Assembly (NCBI RefSeq): GCF_017876795.1
Contig: NZ_JAGIOR010000001.1
Location: 3,870,501 to 3,934,500, forward strand
DNA length: 64,000 nucleotides
From: Rhizobium leguminosarum
GTDB taxonomy: Bacteria; Pseudomonadota; Alphaproteobacteria; Rhizobiales; Rhizobiaceae
Direction: 5' to 3'
Part shown: positions 56,879-64,000 of the stretch, in pieces
How positions within the stretch are numbered: position 1 is the first letter of the stretch
How the letters are laid out: each line of letters begins with the position of its first letter
Program-made: the position numbers and the translations under genes
The notes under the pieces: model-generated
Told to the model about the DNA's origin: nothing
The model's input: only the letters and a program-made list of their open reading frames with translations
The model's database searches: none

Positions 56879-57867
56879 CTCCGACAGCCGGCCGTCATGG
56901 CCACGTCGCCTATGCAGTCTGGCGATGGCACGGTGACGCCGATCGCCCTTGCGGATTGTTCAACCGGTTGTTCGGGCGGCGCGGCTGCCGCATCCGGCAT
57001 TGCCCTCGCCTGCGGCGCCTCGCCGGGCAGCGGCACGCGCGGGCCGATGGGCGCGGGCACCGGTGCGGCGCCTTGCGCCGGTTGCGAGGCCGAAGCGCTG
57101 CGGGCCGGAACTGCACGCGGCCGGCTGACAATGGCAGGCGCCGGTTCATAGCCGATCTGTATCGGGCTGGCGCGATAGCCGCCCTGGTCAGGATAGATCG
57201 GCTCGCCGGTGCGCCCGAGCGCAACATCGGCCGGCGGCGGATTGCCGTAAGGGTTCCAGATCACCCCGTCGAAAGTGCCTGATATGGTGTAGCCGTAGAC
57301 GATGCCGAGCAGCTGGCGCTCGCTGGCGTTCGCATCGCAGAGACGCAGGCGCAGCTGGATCATGCCGAAATTGCGCGCCTGGGTATTGGCGGCCGCACTC
57401 GAGCGGATCTGCTGCCAGGCATAGATGCAGCTGTCGCCGCTACGGCTGCGGCCGGAGGCATAACCGAAGGGGCCATAGGCGTTCTGCAGGAAGGTCGCCG
57501 ACGTCGCCATCGGCACGCCGGGGGCCGAGCGAGCCACCTCGCGGCTGATGCCGCTCTCGTTGATCATGCTGAAGCCGGCATTGCCAGTGCCTGAATTGGC
57601 TCCGGAAGCGCCGAAAAACTGGACCTTCAGGAAGTTCTGCCCAGGCACGGAGGATGAGGTAAACAGCGAGACCGTCTGCTCGACGCCATTGCCACGCTTG
57701 TGCTCGACGACGCTGACGATCGACGGGCCGCCCGGCGGCGGCAGAACCAGCGCCTTTTCAGGCGCCACGGTTTCCGGCTCCGAGGGCTGGCGCACACCGC
57801 CCGTCGACGTGCAGCCGGCCATTATGCCCGCGACAGCCACCAGCGATATCGTCTTCCGCAAACGCAT
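56875..57867 (-). CDS. bcsN: Cellulose biosynthesis lipoprotein BcsN
   Basis: A 330-residue protein, start at 57867. The signal sequence MRLRKTISLVAVAGIMAG is followed by the lipobox cysteine (AGCTSTGG). The BcsN domain includes FLQNAYGPFGYASGRSRSGD and AWQQIRSS, then a proline-rich tail. BcsN marks the alphaproteobacterial type of cellulose operon; its molecular role is unknown. Three further cysteines and C-terminal CRR are visible. Confidence 0.88.
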   Translation of the reverse strand: MRLRKTISLVAVAGIMAGCTSTGGVRQPSEPETVAPEKALVLPPPGGPSIVSVVEHKRGNGVEQTVSLFTSSSVPGQNFLKVQFFGASGANSGTGNAGFSMINESGISREVARSAPGVPMATSATFLQNAYGPFGYASGRSRSGDSCIYAWQQIRSSAAANTQARNFGMIQLRLRLCDANASERQLLGIVYGYTISGTFDGVIWNPYGNPPPADVALGRTGEPIYPDQGGYRASPIQIGYEPAPAIVSRPRAVPARSASASQPAQGAAPVPAPIGPRVPLPGEAPQARAMPDAAAAPPEQPVEQSARAIGVTVPSPDCIGDVAMTAGCRR

Positions 57868-58191
57868 GTCTCGAGCCGCCGCAATCGTCTTTCCAGATAT
57901 CCATTCGCAAACCGAAACGCGACGGACCTTCGAATCAACGACCAACTGGCCGTTCACTGGGTATAAATCGCCAACATGGTTAACGAAGGGTAAAGAAACC
58001 GCAGCAGGTGCTACTGAACGAACTCGCATTGAACGTGATTCGAACAGCTCAACCCATGGTGCATAAATTTATTTAGCAACAACTGAATTGCCGAGATTGC
58101 GTCTGTCTCCGCACTGGCGAGGGCCGCGCGGGAACTATGCCGCATGGCCGGCGTCGCTTTGATGTCTCAGATGGAACAAGGAGAACATCCC
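57868..58191. other. Gene-free region upstream of the cellulose operon
   Basis: About 320 bp between divergent bcsN and the DUF1236 gene. I see no coding region; AT-richer segments (catggttaacgaagggtaaa near 57975 and gcataaatttatttagcaac near 58062) could hold the bcs promoter. I cannot assign promoter boxes with confidence. Confidence 0.4.
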
Positions 58192-58506
58192 ATGCGCTAG
58201 ATCATGCTGGTTGCGGCCGCCGTGCTGACCATCAGCTCCGCCGCCTTGGCGCAGAGCACCGTGGTCGTCACCGATCCCGCACCGACCGGCTCCGTCGTGT
58301 TGCCCGGTGAGGTGCGCACCTATGTGATGGAGCAAAACACGCCATCCGTCGTCTATGAAGGCGATATCGCCGTCGGTGCGACGCTGCCCGATACCGTCGA
58401 AGTGCACACCGTGCCGAATATGGACGGCTACGGCTATACCGTGGTCAATGAGCGGCGTGTCATCGTCGAGCCGAAGACCCACCGTGTGATCCAGGTCCTG
58501 GAATAA
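58192..58506 (+). pseudogene. DUF1236 exported protein with stop at codon 3
   Basis: The natural start (ATG 58192, AGGAG 8 bases upstream) is followed by CGC and then TAG at 58198-58200, and the frame continues with ATC ATG CTG GTT. A single change from AAG to TAG would explain this. The rest is intact: signal peptide LVAAAVLTISSAALAQ and a DUF1236 domain (VYEGDIAVGATLPDTVEVHT ... NERRVIVEPKTHRVIQVLE). Re-initiation at ATG 58204 would give 100 residues but a signal peptide without its positive start. Confidence 0.75.
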
Positions 58507-58537
58507 AGCGATCGGGAATAGTGGACGTGCGGCCGCC

Positions 58538-58784
58538 TAAAGCGCGTCGCGATCTTTCAGATTAGCTTCTCGCGCTTTAGCTCTTTGTTTTTGCGCATGT
58601 CGTTGCCGCAAAAGCGCTTTGCGCTTTGCCTGGGAAAACCGCTGCACACTTTTGCGCGACATGCTTTAGAACAGGATGATTTTAGGCCCGGTCGGCTTAA
58701 AATCTGAATCCTGTTCTAAATTAGAGAGTGAGAGCATGATGTCATGAGAAAACCGCTCACACTTTTCGGCATCATGCTCTAGCG
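58538..58784. repeat. RIME-like mosaic repeat, longest in the window
   Basis: Four palindromic modules in a row: a taaagcgcg...cgcgcttta-type hairpin (58538-58580), the gcatgtcgttgccgcaaaag module (58592-58667), the gaacaggatgattttaggc module (58669-58718) and the agagcatgatgtcatgag module (58732-58782). Each recurs elsewhere in the window in other combinations. It lies between convergent genes. Confidence 0.8.
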
Positions 58785-58787
58785 GCC

Positions 58788-60434
58788 TCACGTCCGCTCG
58801 TCTTCCGTCCTTGCCGGCGCATTCAGGAGTTCGCGGATCTTGTGGGCGAGTTGCTCCAGGCTGAAGGGCTTGGCGAGCAAGGAGACGCCGTGATCGAGCA
58901 CCCCGTTATGGACGATGGCATTGCGGGTATAGCCCGTCGTGTAGAGGATCCGGATCGCCGGCCATTTTTCCTCGACGATATCGGCCAGCTGGCGTCCGGT
59001 CATTTGCGGCATGACGATATCGGTAAAGACCAGGTCGACGTCCCGATTTACTTCCAGAACGATAAGTGCTTCCATCCCGCTTGCCGCCTGCAACACGGTG
59101 TAACCGAGCTCATGCAGGCTTTCGGCGGTCATGATGCGGACGTTCTCATCATCTTCCACCACCAGGATGGTATCGTTGACGCTGCCTTGGGGGATAGGCT
59201 GGGCGCCTGAGGCACTCAACCGAGCGTCAGTCGCCCCGACATGACGCGGAAGATAGATCTTCACCGTCGTGCCCCTGTCGATCTCCGAATAGATCTTGAT
59301 GTGGCCGCCGCTCTGCTTGATATAGCCGTAAACCTGACTGAGGCCGAGACCGGTGCCCTTGCCGGGTCCCTTGGTGGTGTAGAACGGGTCGAACGCCCGT
59401 TCGATCACATCAGGCGACATGCCAGTGCCGGTGTCGGTCATGCTGATCATCACATATTGGCCGGCCTCGACCTCCGAATGCATCCGGGAATATCGCTCGT
59501 CAAGTTCGGTATTGGCGGTCTCGATCGTCAGATATCCGCCGCCAGGCATGGCGTCGCGGGCGTTGACGGCAAGGTTCAGGATAGCGTTCTCAAGCTGACT
59601 CAGATCGGCAAAGCTCGGCCAAAGGCCGCCGGCAAGCACGGTCTCGATCCGGATCTGCTCGCCGAGTGTACGCCGCAGCAGCTCCGACATGCCGCCAACT
59701 AGCTTGTTGAGGTCGATTACTTCAGGGGCGAGCGGCTGCTGGCGCGAGAAAGCAAGAAGCCGCGCCGTCAATACCGCCGCCCTCTGGGCGCCGTCTTTGG
59801 CATTCTGGATGGAGTTCAGCAGGCGGGGATCCTCATGTCCGGTCAAACGCCGCTGGGCGAGATCGAGGTTGCCGATGATGATCGCCAGCATGTTGTTGAA
59901 ATCATGGGCGACCCCGCCTGTCAGCTGACCGATCGTCTCCATCTTCTGCAGCTGTCGCACCTGCGCCTGAGCGGCGGCGTTCTCTTCCATCTCGTGCCTG
60001 AGCTCGGCGGTGCGCTGGACCACCGTCTGTTCGAGGCGCGTGTTGAAACTGTTGAGTTCACTGCGGAGGCGGCTCTGCCGGCCATGCGCGACAATGATCA
60101 TCTCCATCAGGCCGATGATGATCGCCGCATTGACGAGATAGGTTGAGAGACCAACCCATTGGCCGGCGCTGACCGGCCAGAAGATATTGTGCGGCTCGAC
60201 GAAAAACTGCTGGACGATGAAAGCGGCGAGAATCGCCGCGACGAAGCCCGGCCCGGCGCCGCCGATGAAACTCGCCAGCAATATCGCCGGGAGGAAGCTC
60301 AAGAAGGGGAAGCCGGAGAGATAGTCGCTAGCGGCAAGCCTCAGAAGAAACGTCAGGCCAACGAAGGCAACGGCCAGCGGATATGTATAACCCGGCCTGT
60401 GACGCAGCCAATCCGTGGCACTCAGCAAATCCAT
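58788..60434 (-). CDS. Hybrid histidine kinase with DUF4118-type membrane domain
   Basis: A 548-residue sensor. Four N-terminal helices (about residues 15-115) resemble the KdpD-type DUF4118 domain. A coiled linker follows, then HisKA with the phospho-accepting histidine in TGGVAHDFNNMLAIIIGN, an ATPase domain with NLAVNARDAMPGGG, DTGTGMSPDV and KGTGLGLSQVYG, and a receiver domain with VVEDDENVR, VFTDIVMPQMTG and LAKPFSLEQL. The signal is unknown. A single-domain response regulator lies divergently 266 bp away and may be its partner. Confidence 0.92.
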   Translation of the reverse strand: MDLLSATDWLRHRPGYTYPLAVAFVGLTFLLRLAASDYLSGFPFLSFLPAILLASFIGGAGPGFVAAILAAFIVQQFFVEPHNIFWPVSAGQWVGLSTYLVNAAIIIGLMEMIIVAHGRQSRLRSELNSFNTRLEQTVVQRTAELRHEMEENAAAQAQVRQLQKMETIGQLTGGVAHDFNNMLAIIIGNLDLAQRRLTGHEDPRLLNSIQNAKDGAQRAAVLTARLLAFSRQQPLAPEVIDLNKLVGGMSELLRRTLGEQIRIETVLAGGLWPSFADLSQLENAILNLAVNARDAMPGGGYLTIETANTELDERYSRMHSEVEAGQYVMISMTDTGTGMSPDVIERAFDPFYTTKGPGKGTGLGLSQVYGYIKQSGGHIKIYSEIDRGTTVKIYLPRHVGATDARLSASGAQPIPQGSVNDTILVVEDDENVRIMTAESLHELGYTVLQAASGMEALIVLEVNRDVDLVFTDIVMPQMTGRQLADIVEEKWPAIRILYTTGYTRNAIVHNGVLDHGVSLLAKPFSLEQLAHKIRELLNAPARTEDERT

Positions 60435-60449
60435 TCCAGACCCCTTCTT

Positions 60450-60550
60450 ACAGCGCCGCGCGTCTTTCAGATGCGCAAAGGACGCTGTAACTCTCTAATT
60501 TTCTGCATGATTTTATCTTTGAATCGATTCGGATTTAAGGAATTATGCAG
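60450..60550. repeat. Rhizobial intergenic repeat upstream of the kinase gene
   Basis: A 100-bp block with an inner hairpin (acagcg-ccgcgcgtctttcagatgcg-caaaggacgctgt) and the arms ctgcatgattttatc / ggaattatgcag. It differs from the other repeats here but looks like a recurrent intergenic type in Rhizobium, from general memory only. It lies between the divergent kinase and regulator genes. Confidence 0.5.
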
Positions 60551-60700
60551 GAGCCGTTGTGCAAACGGCATCCCAGCTTTTACACATCGAATTTCACCCG
60601 GCAATATGTTGTTTCTCGCACTGCCGGCCACGACACCTTGACGAGCCGTGCAAGGGGTTCCACATATTTCCATGCCCAGCAAGGGGGGGTGGATGGGAAC

Positions 60701-61048
60701 ATGAAAGACATATTCATCGTCGAAGACGACGCGCTGATTGCCATGCTGCTTGAGGACATGCTCGCCGATCTCGGCTACCGGGTTTGCGCCAGTGCGCCCG
60801 ATCTGGAACGGGCGCTGGCAACCGCCAGGGAGACGGAGTTCGACGCTGCAATTCTCGATGTCTCGCTTGCGGGGCAGAGTTCGCTGCCGGTTGCAAAACT
60901 GCTCGACGAACGCGGCAAACCCTATGTCTACGCGACGGGATATGGCGCCGCCCCTGCTGGCAGCAGCCCAAGCACATTGCCCGTGCTGCAAAAACCCTTT
61001 CAGCTCAGCGAACTCGAACAGGCGATGAAGCGGCTTACCGAAGCCTAA
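60701..61048 (+). CDS. Single-domain response regulator
   Basis: A 115-residue CheY-like receiver without output domain. Start at 60701 (MKDIFIVEDDALIAMLLEDM) with a G-rich site upstream. The acidic pocket is VEDDALI, the phospho-acceptor is the aspartate in AAILDVSLAG near residue 53, and the conserved lysine is in LQKPFQLSEL. It may relay phosphate to or from the neighbouring hybrid kinase. Confidence 0.88.
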   Translation: MKDIFIVEDDALIAMLLEDMLADLGYRVCASAPDLERALATARETEFDAAILDVSLAGQSSLPVAKLLDERGKPYVYATGYGAAPAGSSPSTLPVLQKPFQLSELEQAMKRLTEA

Positions 61049-61115
61049 TGTCGCCCGGAAGTGGGCGGCAGTTCCGGGATAACGACATGCATAAAAACAA
61101 AGGGTTCTTTTCCGG

Positions 61116-61655
61116 TCAGCGCACCTGATCGAGCAGGCGCTTGCATTCCAGCAGGTCGTAAAGTGCCTCCTGCAGCAATGCCCTGTCTTCCTTGCCGACG
61201 CTCGATTTGCCGATCGAGACTTCCTGCTCGTCGTCGCCCGCCACAAAATTGAAGAACCGGCGGGTAATCGGCGCCTTGGCGCGACCGACAATCTGGTCTT
61301 CGTCGGCCATACCGACGCGCGGTTCGCCGGCGCTCGCCTCCTGCACGCCCGACGCAAGCGCCTCGACGCTGGCGAGATCGCCGTGGCCGACGGATATGAC
61401 GAACTTGTTGCCGTTGGTCTTCAGAAGCTTTTGCACGCCCTTGATCGTATAGCCATGATCATAGAGCAAATGCCGGATGCCCTTGAGGAGATCCACATCC
61501 TCGGGCCGGTAGTAGCGACGGCCACCGCCTCGCTTCATCGGCTTTATCTGGGGAAAACGCGTCTCCCAGAAGCGCAGCACATGCTGCGGCAGATCAAGAT
61601 CGTCTGCGACTTCGCTGATGGTGCGAAAGGCATCGGGGCTCTTGTCCAACGTCAT
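61116..61655 (-). CDS. MerR-family transcriptional regulator
   Basis: A 179-residue protein. The N-terminal winged helix [20 protein letters not shown] and [20 protein letters not shown] is typical, followed by [20 protein letters not shown]. The C-terminal part is acidic and lacks the cysteines of metal sensors. Its place after plsX-fabH-ihfA is conserved in Rhizobiales; the regulon is unknown. Confidence 0.9.
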   Translation of the reverse strand: MTLDKSPDAFRTISEVADDLDLPQHVLRFWETRFPQIKPMKRGGGRRYYRPEDVDLLKGIRHLLYDHGYTIKGVQKLLKTNGNKFVISVGHGDLASVEALASGVQEASAGEPRVGMADEDQIVGRAKAPITRRFFNFVAGDDEQEVSIGKSSVGKEDRALLQEALYDLLECKRLLDQVR

Positions 61656-61804
61656 ACTGCTACGCGACCTCGCGGCTCGATCCTACGGCGACTCATCATA
61701 TTTCAACGGTTTGGCGCCGACAATTCAAGTCATGTCTCGACGTTGCGCACAACGCAGGACAGTGCGGAGGGAAAAAATGCTGTTTAGAAACGGGAATCCG
61801 ATGA

Positions 61805-62143
61805 TCAGGAGGCCGGATTCTGCGGCTTCAGCTTGACCTTGCGAGACACATGCGCCTTGAGGATGCGCGTCTTCAGCACGTTCGACGCCTTGAAGGTCAT
61901 GACCCGACGGGGAGAAATCGGAACCTCCTCGCCAGTCTTCGGGTTGCGGCCGATCCGCTCGTTTTTGTCGCGCACCTGAAAGGTGGCGAAGGAGGAAAGC
62001 TTGACGGTTTCACCACGCACGATGGCGTTGCAAACTTCGTCGATGACAGTTTCGACCAGTTCCGCAGATTCGGTCCGGGAGAGCCCGACCTTTCGGAAAA
62101 CGGATTCCGCCAGGTCTGCTCGCGTCACTGTTTTTCCGGTCAT
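61805..62143 (-). CDS. ihfA: Integration host factor alpha subunit
   Basis: A 112-residue DNA-bending protein. Start at 62143 with GGGGA upstream. The HU/IHF fold is evident in [40 protein letters not shown] and the beta-arm [20 protein letters not shown]. It pairs with IhfB encoded elsewhere. IHF is often needed by tyrosine recombinases such as those in the island. Confidence 0.94.
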   Translation of the reverse strand: MTGKTVTRADLAESVFRKVGLSRTESAELVETVIDEVCNAIVRGETVKLSSFATFQVRDKNERIGRNPKTGEEVPISPRRVMTFKASNVLKTRILKAHVSRKVKLKPQNPAS

Positions 62144-62248
62144 GGTTTCCCCGCCCATTACAAATATTTTGTGAAATCGCATCAAGAGTATTTGTCTTGC
62201 GCCTTACGGTCAAGCTCTTGTTCGCCGCCAGTTTTTTAGGATTCGTGC

Positions 62249-63220
62249 CTACCAGCGCAGCAGAACGGCGCCCCAAGTGAAGCCGCCGCCCATCGCTTCG
62301 AGCATCACCAGGTCGCCCTTCTTGATGCGGCCGTCGCCGGCAGCGGTCGCAAGTGCGAGCGGGATCGAGGCCGCCGAGGTATTGCCGTGCAGATCGACTG
62401 TGATGACGACCTTCGCCGGATCGATATTCAGCTTCTTGGCCGAACCGTCGATGATGCGCCGATTGGCTTGATGCGGCACGAGCCAATCGAGGTCATCGGC
62501 AGTCGTGCCGGTCGAATCGAAAGCCGCCTGAATGACATCGGTGATCATGCCGACGGCGTATTTGAAGACCTCGCGGCCTTCCATACGCAGCTTACCGACG
62601 GTGCCCGTCGTCGACGGTCCGCCATCGACATACAGTTTTTCCTTGTGCGAGCCGTCCGAGCGCAGATGCGCGGTCAGCACGCCGCGATCGGCAACAGTCC
62701 CCTCGCCCTCGGTCGCTTCGAGCACGATCGCGCCGGCGCCGTCGCCGAAAAGCACGCAGGTGGTGCGGTCGTTCCAGTCGAGAATGCGCGAAAAAGTCTC
62801 GGCGCCGATGACGAGAACACGCTTTGCAAGCCCGCCGCGGATATAAGCATCCGCTGTCGTGACCGCATAGACGAAACCGGTGCAGACGGCCTGGACGTCG
62901 AAGGCGAAGCCGTGGCTCATGCCGAGGCGGTTCTGGATGTTGACCGAGGTTGCCGGGAAGGTGTTATCCGGCGTCGAGGTGGCACAGATGATGAGATCGA
63001 TATCATCCGGCGTCAGGCCGCCATTGGCAAGGGCTGCGCGGGCGGCGGCCTCGCCGAGCGACGCCGTCGTTTCGTCATCGCCGGCGAGATAACGCTGCCG
63101 GATGCCGGTGCGCTGGACGATCCATTCGTCTGACGTGTCGACGATCGCCTCCATGTCACCATTGGTCATCACGCGCTTCGGAAGTGCGGCTCCGAACCCG
63201 CGAACCACTGAACGGATCAT
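62249..63220 (-). CDS. fabH: Beta-ketoacyl-ACP synthase III
   Basis: A 323-residue enzyme that starts fatty-acid synthesis by condensing acetyl-CoA with malonyl-ACP. The catalytic triad is visible: cysteine in [12 protein letters not shown], histidine in [12 protein letters not shown] and asparagine in [14 protein letters not shown] chose ATG 63220 ([20 protein letters not shown]) by family likeness. ATG 63244 overlaps the plsX stop and could be used through coupling. Confidence 0.95.
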   Translation of the reverse strand: MIRSVVRGFGAALPKRVMTNGDMEAIVDTSDEWIVQRTGIRQRYLAGDDETTASLGEAAARAALANGGLTPDDIDLIICATSTPDNTFPATSVNIQNRLGMSHGFAFDVQAVCTGFVYAVTTADAYIRGGLAKRVLVIGAETFSRILDWNDRTTCVLFGDGAGAIVLEATEGEGTVADRGVLTAHLRSDGSHKEKLYVDGGPSTTGTVGKLRMEGREVFKYAVGMITDVIQAAFDSTGTTADDLDWLVPHQANRRIIDGSAKKLNIDPAKVVITVDLHGNTSAASIPLALATAAGDGRIKKGDLVMLEAMGGGFTWGAVLLRW

Positions 63221-63240
63221 AGTCGATTGAACCCCATTGC

Positions 63241-64000
63241 TCATGCAGCTTCCGGGCCCATGGGGGGCAGCCGCTTGGCATGATATTTCTTAAGATCGTT
63301 TTCTATTTTCTGATTGAGGCCGTTCTTGGCCATGTCGTAGCCGACTTCGATGGCCGCGGCGATGCCTTCGGCATTCGCCCCGCCATGGCTCTTGATGACG
63401 ATGCCGTTCAGGCCGAGAAATACGCCGCCATTGACCTTGCTCGGATCGAGCTTCTCGCGGAGCATGTCGAAGGCGCTTTTGGCGAAGAGGTAGCCAATGC
63501 GGGCGAGCAGCGTGCGCGACATGGCGGCACGCAGATATTCACCAATCTGCTTGGCTGTGCCTTCGGCGGTCTTCAGGGCGATATTGCCGGAAAACCCTTC
63601 GGTGACGACGACGTCGACCGTGCCCTTGCCAAGGTCGTTGCCCTCGACAAAGCCGGAATATTCGAGCGAATCGATGTTCGCCTCGCGCAGCAGCCGACCG
63701 GCTTCCTTGACCTCTTCCTGACCTTTCATCTCCTCGACGCCGACGTTCAGAAGGCCGACCGTCGGACGTTCGACCTCGAACAGCGCCCGCGCCATGGCGC
63801 CGCCCATCAGGGCAAAATCCATCAGCTGCTGGGCATCGGCGCCGATCGTCGCACCGACGTCGAGCACGATGCTCTCACCCTTAAGCGTCGGCCAAATCGC
63901 GGCGATCGCCGGGCGCTCGATATTGGCCATCGTGCGCAGACAGAACTTCGCCATCGCCATCAGCGCCCCGGTATTGCCGGCCGAGACCGCAACATCGGCC
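63241..64000 (-). CDS. plsX: Phosphate acyltransferase PlsX, 5' end outside window
   Basis: Makes acyl-phosphate from acyl-ACP for phospholipid synthesis. The frame is open to the window edge and reads [20 protein letters not shown] at its start here, then [40 protein letters not shown] and [20 protein letters not shown]. About 250 C-terminal residues are inside the window. It precedes fabH in the usual plsX-fabH order. Confidence 0.95.

Overview
The window is chromosomal DNA from a rhizobium, most likely the Rhizobium leguminosarum / R. etli group. The evidence is a GC-rich coding style, the speB-argC and plsX-fabH-ihfA-merR neighbourhoods, a bcsN-type cellulose operon, and mosaic intergenic palindromes of the RIME kind. 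The species call is inference.

Layout. 1-4120: housekeeping genes (3' part of speB, argC, a TauE/SafE-type permease, ctaA/cox15, a DUF2842 protein). 4243-12553: a polysaccharide cluster with a FemAB/CelD-like acyltransferase, a Wzc/GumC-type co-polymerase with a degenerate P-loop, a Wza-type export lipoprotein, a GT4 glycosyltransferase, a polyprenyl-phosphate sugar-1-phosphate transferase and a Wzy-like polymerase. Its content and position beside argC resemble the unipolar polysaccharide (upp) / glucomannan locus of Agrobacterium and Rhizobium. 12572-19859: a CUT1 sugar ABC transporter, a GNAT enzyme, a six-hairpin glycosidase and a divergent ROK regulator. 19909-21420: small conserved rhizobial genes.

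21421 to about 47700 is an accessory island ending beside a tRNA-Pro gene. It holds two near-identical IS21-family elements, a decapitated UvrD-like helicase, an intact IS66-family element with 8-bp target duplications, one unknown gene, and a second IS66-family element. That second element has been entered by two related serine-recombinase modules, one in tnpC and one in tnpB. A tyrosine-recombinase operon of Tn554-like plan follows; its middle gene is split by an ISAzo13-type and an IS5-type element. An intact tRNA-Pro(GGG) and a 5' remnant of a second tRNA-Pro mark the right edge.

The most notable observation is module 1 (29624-32199). It is bounded by a 5-bp repeat (gcaat), and removing it restores the IS66 tnpC reading frame exactly. 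Its first gene (DUF5372-like) has no start codon at the left end. The ribosome-binding site and ATG lie at the right end of the element, just after the recombinase stop codon. Joining the ends through one gcaat gives an uninterrupted 167-codon frame. The circular form would therefore be an almost completely coding closed operon, and integration splits one of its own genes. Module 2 has the same start-less left end.

47970-64000 returns to core genome: a HAD hydrolase broken by an internal deletion, the cellulose operon bcsN-A-B-Z-K, a DUF1236 gene with an early stop codon, a hybrid histidine kinase, a single-domain response regulator, and merR, ihfA, fabH and the 3' part of plsX. Cellulose and the 4-12 kb polysaccharide are both surface polymers, so the island now sits between two attachment/biofilm loci.
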